Source: Chloroflexota bacterium
GTDB lineage: Bacteria; Chloroflexota; Anaerolineae; B4-G1; DUEL01
Length of the DNA stretch: 37,277 nt
Direction: 5' to 3'
Assembly (NCBI GenBank): GCA_011388675.1
Contig: DROW01000002.1
Location: forward strand, 1-37,277
The position numbers and the translations under genes were made by a program. Each line of letters starts with the position of its first letter. Within the stretch, counting starts at the first letter, position 1. The notes beneath the pieces were generated by a model. That model was not told the origin of the DNA. It did no database searches and worked only from the letters and a program-made list of their open reading frames with translations. Positions 32,493 to 37,277 of the stretch are shown in pieces.

Positions 32493-35400
32493 CTACCGCC
32501 TTCTCAACGTCAGCGGCAGGTAGACCCTGTGCGGAACGACGACCACCGTCCCCTGGTGCCCCGCCGCGTCGGTGTACGTATAGACGCCGGGCTCCCTGAA
32601 CCGCCGCCGGTAGGTCTCCCCCGGCTCCAGGTATCCCCCGTCGAAGCCGAGGGGGTTCTGCAGCGGATCGAGCGCGCTCAGCGGGCGGAGGATGGGGTTC
32701 TCGGTCCAGCGCACCACGTTGGTGAGGGTGTCGGTTTCCCGGATCGTCGAGACCCACTCCACCGCGCTGCCCGAGGTCACCGTGATCACCGCCGGGTCGG
32801 GGCCGTCGGGAGTGAGGCGCACGGTGGCCGCCGCCTCCTCCGGCCACGGCGTGTACGGGACGTTGACGTGGACGATCTGGGTGATGACGTGGATGATCGG
32901 GCTGCGCCAGCGCTGGTATCCGGGGATGCCTTCCACCTCCAGATAGTAGTCGCCCGGCGGGGTGAAGAAGGCGAAGTAGCCGGTGGTGGTGATGCCGTCG
33001 GGGTAGGTAGCGTTGGTGTTCTGGGGGTTCACCTGGCCGTAGAAATGGGCCGGCCAGGGCACCCATCCACCCCACTCAGGCATCGAGACGTAGCAGGTCA
33101 CGGTCACGCCGGAGACTGCCTGCACCGGCGCGAACATCCCGGTCTCGGGGTCGTAGGAGCCGCCCTTGTCCACGTCGAAGACGAAGCCGTCGGGGTCGAT
33201 CAGCACGCTGCCGCCGCTGCACTTCTCTTTGTAGACCGTCTGGCCGTCCACACAGCGGGCGCAGATCTCCACGGTGTGGGCGGAGCCGATGTTGAAGTCA
33301 TAGGCGGTGTTCCCACAGGGGAGCGCCTGGGTGGTGACCGGGGAGTGGGTGACGCCGTCGGCGGTGACCGTCGGCGAGAAGATCCCCTGGTCGCAGAAAC
33401 TGCCGCTGCCGTACAGATGCAGGGTCGTGTTCCAGAAGCCGTAGACGCCGGGGATCTCCCAATCCTCCGTCGAGTAGAGCCCGTTGGTGCCGACGAAATG
33501 GTAAGTGATCATCTCCCCAGCCAGCGGCCCGGCCTGGACCCTCCCCGTCCAGTAGGAACGCTGGGGGTCCCAGGGGACGTTGTTGGTGTTGATAGGCACG
33601 GTAGAGGTTTCGGCCTGGGAGCCCCACTGGGAGACGGCGTACAGGTTGTACGCCCCCTCGGGCAGGGAGAGGGACATGGTAGCGGTGCCGTAAACGTTGG
33701 TGCGCACGCTGCCCAGGTACTGCCCATCGCTCGTCCGCAGGGTGACCGTCGTGTTGGGGTTGGCGGCGATGGTGGCGCTGTAGCAACCGGGGGTGTGCTG
33801 CCCGCCGCCCAGGTCGATCAGGTACGGCGGGAGCAGGGGCGGCGCGTCGTACCCGACGTCCCCCACGGTGTCGGAGAAGGTCTCCCCGCCCACCATGCCG
33901 CTCCAGGTGGTGGTCGCCGAGATCCGGGAGTTGGTCATCACCCCCTCGGCCCGCACGTTCATCCAGTTCTGATCGCCCGACCAGGCGGGCGAGGTGGTGG
34001 TGGTGGAAAAGGCGTTCCCACTGCTGATCTGGCACTTCATCGGCGGCCAGGTGTGGCACCCCTGAACCCGGTCCAGTCGGACGGGGAAGTCGGTCCGCAC
34101 GTGGTAGTCGTAGAGGGGCGGCAGCGAGGGGTCGGTGTGCTCGTACTCATAGAGCAGAAGGTACTCGTAGAGCGCCCGCGCCCCCTGCTCGTTGAGGTAG
34201 TACCGCGAGCGGCTCGACTGCTCGGTCTGCACCCGGAAGGGGTAGATGCGGGCGGTGAAGGTGTCGGGTGCCCCATACGCCGTATCGGTGGGGATGTCGG
34301 TGTCGCGGATCTGGGCGGTCACCGAGTACCCGTGCGCCGACCAAGAGGAGGTGGTGAAGGTGTAGCGGATCGTCCCCGATACCCCGGGGCTCAGGCTGCC
34401 CAGGTTCCACCGCCACTCGTTGGGGCTGGGCTGTTCGTCCGGCGGTGGATAGGCTCCGACGAACTGACCGCCCTCGGCGCGCAGGCTGAGGACCGATTGG
34501 GCCGCCGCGTCGGTGCCCGCGTTGCGGTAGATGACGACGCCCGGGATGTTGAGCGACGACTGGGAGCGACGCCACAGCACCTGGCGGCGGGTTTGCACCT
34601 CCACCCCCAGGTCGTGGTACTTGACGACCGTGTCTCGCTGCGCCGTCCACTGGTAGATGGTGTCCGGCACGGTGATGGTCACCCGGTTGCGGATGAGGCC
34701 GGGCGCGGCCCCGTCGGGGGAGACCACCCGGACCTGGAACTGCATTCCCACCTTATCGCCGGGGCTCAGGTTGCTCTGCATCAGCAGCGTGTCGTTCTGC
34801 ACCTGCACCGTTCCCGAGCCCTGGACGATCTGGGCCGAGCCGGGGACGTACCGGGTTCCCTGGGGGATCGGGTCCCGCGCGGTGATCTGAGCCGCCTCGG
34901 TCCCGATGTTCTGGACGGTGACGTTGTAGGTGATGACGTTATCCCCCGGACGGAGCGTGACCGAGACGGGCTTCGCCCTCTTTCGGACGGTGAAGTTGTG
35001 CCCACCCGTGTAGTAGACGGTCGTGGTGACCGTGGCGAGGTTGTTGGCCAGGGGGTCCAGGGCCGTGATGGTCTTCAGCCCGGCGGTGTTGGTGAGGACG
35101 ATGCCCCCACTGACTCCATCGGGGACGGTGACGGTGATCAGGTAGGTCTGGGCCGTGCCGGTGCTGACGGTCCCCAGGGTCCAGGTGAGGTAGCGGTCGA
35201 CCCGGACCGGGTTGCCGGTGGCGGCGACGAAGTTCACCTGGGAGGGCAGGCGGTCGGTGAGCACGGTCCCTTCGGCGGCCAGTTGCCCCTGGTTGCCCCA
35301 GCGGAGCGTGTAGGTGAAGGTGTGGCCCGGTTCGACGAAAGAGGGCCCCGCCTTGGTCACCCACAGGTCGGGGGCGTAGAGCGCAGGGACGGCCACCGGC

Positions 35401-37277
35401 CCGGCGACGTTGTCGGTGATGACCGGATCGTAGGCGTCCAGCACCTCCATCGAGGCGGTGTCGGTGATCACCCACGAAACCGCCTGGGTGAGCGGCGATC
35501 GCAGCGTCAGCGTCAGCCCCCAGCCGTTGAGGGTGCCGGTGTCGTACTCGGCTGCATCGCACACTCGTAGTGTCCAGTTGCCGTTGGGGTCCTTGCCGTC
35601 GAAAGCGCTCAACGAACCCTCCGGCCGGAACCGCCCGGTGAAGGGCGGGCTGCCGTTTGTGATGGAGGTGGCAGCCTCGTCGTCGAAGATCGTGTCGATG
35701 TAGTTGTCGCCGCTGCCGCCGTTGCCGGTGGAGAGTTCCACCTCGGTGCCGTCCGGCCCCCGCACGTAGATGTTCAGGTCACCGTCGTAAGTGTGCTGCA
35801 GGTTCCCGATGAACACATCCACGTCCACGATGGTGCCGGAGGCGTTGACGTTGAGGGTGTGCTCGGCGTAGTTGTTGCTCCCACAACCGTTGTCGGGGAT
35901 CAGGATCCCCAGGTTATCGGGAGAGGAGACGCCCTGGGTTGTCGCCCTTATCGGCTTTGCGGGCGTGACGACGACGGTGGCGGCACGGACGGCGTCGGTG
36001 GGGACGTTGTGGAAGGTGCAGGTGATGACGCTGCTCGCGGCCTGGCAGGCGACGTTGGGGCCGGAGCCGCTGATCCCGGCCAGCGGGTAAGCCGAGGTGA
36101 TGCGGTCCACCACCCGCACGTCGGCCGTCCACACGGTCCCCTTGAGGGGGGAGACGGCGAGGGTGTAGGTGATGGGCTGGCCGGGGTGGGCCTGGCCGCT
36201 GCCCACGCGGGCCTTGCTCAGCGCGAGGGTGGCGGTGTAGGCCGCCTCGTCCGCCCCGATGTCGGCGAACGGCCCCATCAGGCGGGGCTGGCCGTCGATG
36301 TCGGTATAATCGAAACCGGTGGCGAGCAGCACGTCCTTGGCCGGGGAGTTGTCGGCGATGTGGTAGCCGTCGGCCAGGAAGAGGGGATCGGTGTGGGTCA
36401 TCACCTGCGTGCCCAGCGTCACGTCGCCGGTGATGTCGACCGTGTTGCTCAGGATGGAGTGGGCCACGTGGGCCGTGCTGCTGGAGACGGCCCTCACCCC
36501 TACGGCGTGGCTGTAGATGATGGTGTTGGTGATGTAGGCGGTGGCGGGACAGTTGGTGTTGGGCGGGGCCGGGATTTTCACGGCGGTGGTGTTCCCGTTG
36601 CGGGCCACCGTGTTGTGGACGAAGCGGTAGGTGTGAGCATCGCTGGTGCTGCAGTAGAGGTTGGAGTCCGTATCCAGATGCACGGCGTCGTAGCCGGCGC
36701 CGGGCTGGTTGTCGGCGATGAGGTTGTTCTCGAAGACGACGTTGCCTTCGGCGTAGACGGCGTAAGCGCCGGTGTTGCCGGTGATGACGTTGCCCCGCAC
36801 GGTGAGGGAGCCCCTCGCCGTCAGGCCGCCGGCGGCATAGGAACAGGAGCCACAGGTATGGGAGTTGCCGGTGATGACGTTGCCGCTCACCAGGCCGCTG
36901 CCGGAAGTGCGGATCTCGACGTACAGCCCGCCGGCGGTGTAGTCCGGCCCGGAACTGTTCCCCCACACCCGGTTATCGCTGACGGTGGGGGAGTTACAAC
37001 TCACGTAGAGGCCGCCGGTACCGGAGTTCTGGGCCACGACGTTGCCGGTCACCGTGCAGGAAGAAAGGCTTACCAGCTGTACTCCGCCACCGTAGGCCTG
37101 ACCGCCGCCGCTGGCGGTGTTGCCGGTGATGACGTTGTTGATGAGGATGACATTGGGATCGTTGTAGGCGAAGACGCCGCCACCGCCATACGTCCCGCTG
37201 GCGGTATTGTTGACGATGCGGCAATTCTCGATGCGGATGGTGTAGCCGCTGTTGAGTTTGGCGTAGATGCCACCACC
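32493..37277 (-). CDS. Giant secreted/surface protein: right-handed beta-helix repeats, proprotein-convertase P-domain, DUF11-like repeats (5' end outside window)
   Basis: Frame stays open to the right edge (upstream translation GGGIYAKLNSGYTIRIENCRIVNNTASGTYGGGGVFAYNDPNVILINNVITGNTASGGGQAYGGGVQ). P-domain-like HTYDGDLNIYVRGPDGTEVEL...NWTLRVCDAAEYDTGTLNGWGLTL. DUF11-like DLWVTKAGPSFVEPGHTFTYTLRWGNQG. C-terminus VYLPLTLRRR. Confidence 0.88.
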   Translation of the reverse strand, partial: GGGIYAKLNSGYTIRIENCRIVNNTASGTYGGGGVFAYNDPNVILINNVITGNTASGGGQAYGGGVQLVSLSSCTVTGNVVAQNSGTGGLYVSCNSPTVSDNRVWGNSSGPDYTAGGLYVEIRTSGSGLVSGNVITGNSHTCGSCSYAAGGLTARGSLTVRGNVITGNTGAYAVYAEGNVVFENNLIADNQPGAGYDAVHLDTDSNLYCSTSDAHTYRFVHNTVARNGNTTAVKIPAPPNTNCPATAYITNTIIYSHAVGVRAVSSSTAHVAHSILSNTVDITGDVTLGTQVMTHTDPLFLADGYHIADNSPAKDVLLATGFDYTDIDGQPRLMGPFADIGADEAAYTATLALSKARVGSGQAHPGQPITYTLAVSPLKGTVWTADVRVVDRITSAYPLAGISGSGPNVACQAASSVITCTFHNVPTDAVRAATVVVTPAKPIRATTQGVSSPDNLGILIPDNGCGSNNYAEHTLNVNASGTIVDVDVFIGNLQHTYDGDLNIYVRGPDGTEVELSTGNGGSGDNYIDTIFDDEAATSITNGSPPFTGRFRPEGSLSAFDGKDPNGNWTLRVCDAAEYDTGTLNGWGLTLTLRSPLTQAVSWVITDTASMEVLDAYDPVITDNVAGPVAVPALYAPDLWVTKAGPSFVEPGHTFTYTLRWGNQGQLAAEGTVLTDRLPSQVNFVAATGNPVRVDRYLTWTLGTVSTGTAQTYLITVTVPDGVSGGIVLTNTAGLKTITALDPLANNLATVTTTVYYTGGHNFTVRKRAKPVSVTLRPGDNVITYNVTVQNIGTEAAQITARDPIPQGTRYVPGSAQIVQGSGTVQVQNDTLLMQSNLSPGDKVGMQFQVRVVSPDGAAPGLIRNRVTITVPDTIYQWTAQRDTVVKYHDLGVEVQTRRQVLWRRSQSSLNIPGVVIYRNAGTDAAAQSVLSLRAEGGQFVGAYPPPDEQPSPNEWRWNLGSLSPGVSGTIRYTFTTSSWSAHGYSVTAQIRDTDIPTDTAYGAPDTFTARIYPFRVQTEQSSRSRYYLNEQGARALYEYLLLYEYEHTDPSLPPLYDYHVRTDFPVRLDRVQGCHTWPPMKCQISSGNAFSTTTTSPAWSGDQNWMNVRAEGVMTNSRISATTTWSGMVGGETFSDTVGDVGYDAPPLLPPYLIDLGGGQHTPGCYSATIAANPNTTVTLRTSDGQYLGSVRTNVYGTATMSLSLPEGAYNLYAVSQWGSQAETSTVPINTNNVPWDPQRSYWTGRVQAGPLAGEMITYHFVGTNGLYSTEDWEIPGVYGFWNTTLHLYGSGSFCDQGIFSPTVTADGVTHSPVTTQALPCGNTAYDFNIGSAHTVEICARCVDGQTVYKEKCSGGSVLIDPDGFVFDVDKGGSYDPETGMFAPVQAVSGVTVTCYVSMPEWGGWVPWPAHFYGQVNPQNTNATYPDGITTTGYFAFFTPPGDYYLEVEGIPGYQRWRSPIIHVITQIVHVNVPYTPWPEEAAATVRLTPDGPDPAVITVTSGSAVEWVSTIRETDTLTNVVRWTENPILRPLSALDPLQNPLGFDGGYLEPGETYRRRFREPGVYTYTDAAGHQGTVVVVPHRVYLPLTLRRR

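Noticed and set aside
32529-35570. 1013-aa + strand ORF opposite the giant surface protein
   Set aside because: It mirrors a well-supported minus-strand gene, has Arg/Gly/Val/His/Asp-rich antisense composition and no recognisable motif. Long antisense ORFs are expected at this GC content.

Overview
High-GC bacterial chromosomal window. The gene content suggests a Chloroflexota/Anaerolineae-like genome, but this is inference only. Supported content, left to right: mutY coupled to a GT2 glycosyltransferase; a LysM/M23 envelope peptidase; a four-subunit pyruvate/2-oxoacid:ferredoxin oxidoreductase operon (gamma-delta-alpha-beta); an RsuA/RluE-type pseudouridine synthase; a flavin reductase. The centre is a pair of divergent, tightly packed operons around an intergenic region at 15694-16160. 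The leftward operon is ACP, AMP-forming acyl ligase, AsnB-like amidotransferase, PP-loop sugar-amidotransferase-like protein, GT1 and a Tat-exported DUF362 protein. The rightward operon is a polyprenyl-P glycosylphosphotransferase, winged-helix protein, SIS isomerase, GmhB-like phosphatase, hexapeptide acyltransferase, membrane GT2, B12-binding radical SAM protein and a REC-only regulator. Next come two histidine kinases, a SARP/BTAD-STAND-TPR regulator, a WD40 lipoprotein, and a giant beta-helix/P-domain/DUF11 surface protein that runs off the right edge. The most interesting signals are: (1) the divergent cell-surface glycan cluster, which resembles the accessory genes of exosortase-A/PEP-CTERM loci but has no exosortase in the window; (2) a dispersed nested-palindrome intergenic element with at least two clear copies and one variant; (3) several unrelated short tandem repeats of 7-9 bp, some entering coding sequence; (4) a conserved-looking C-terminal YLPL tail on the giant surface protein. 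No tRNA, rRNA, CRISPR array or transposase was recognised.
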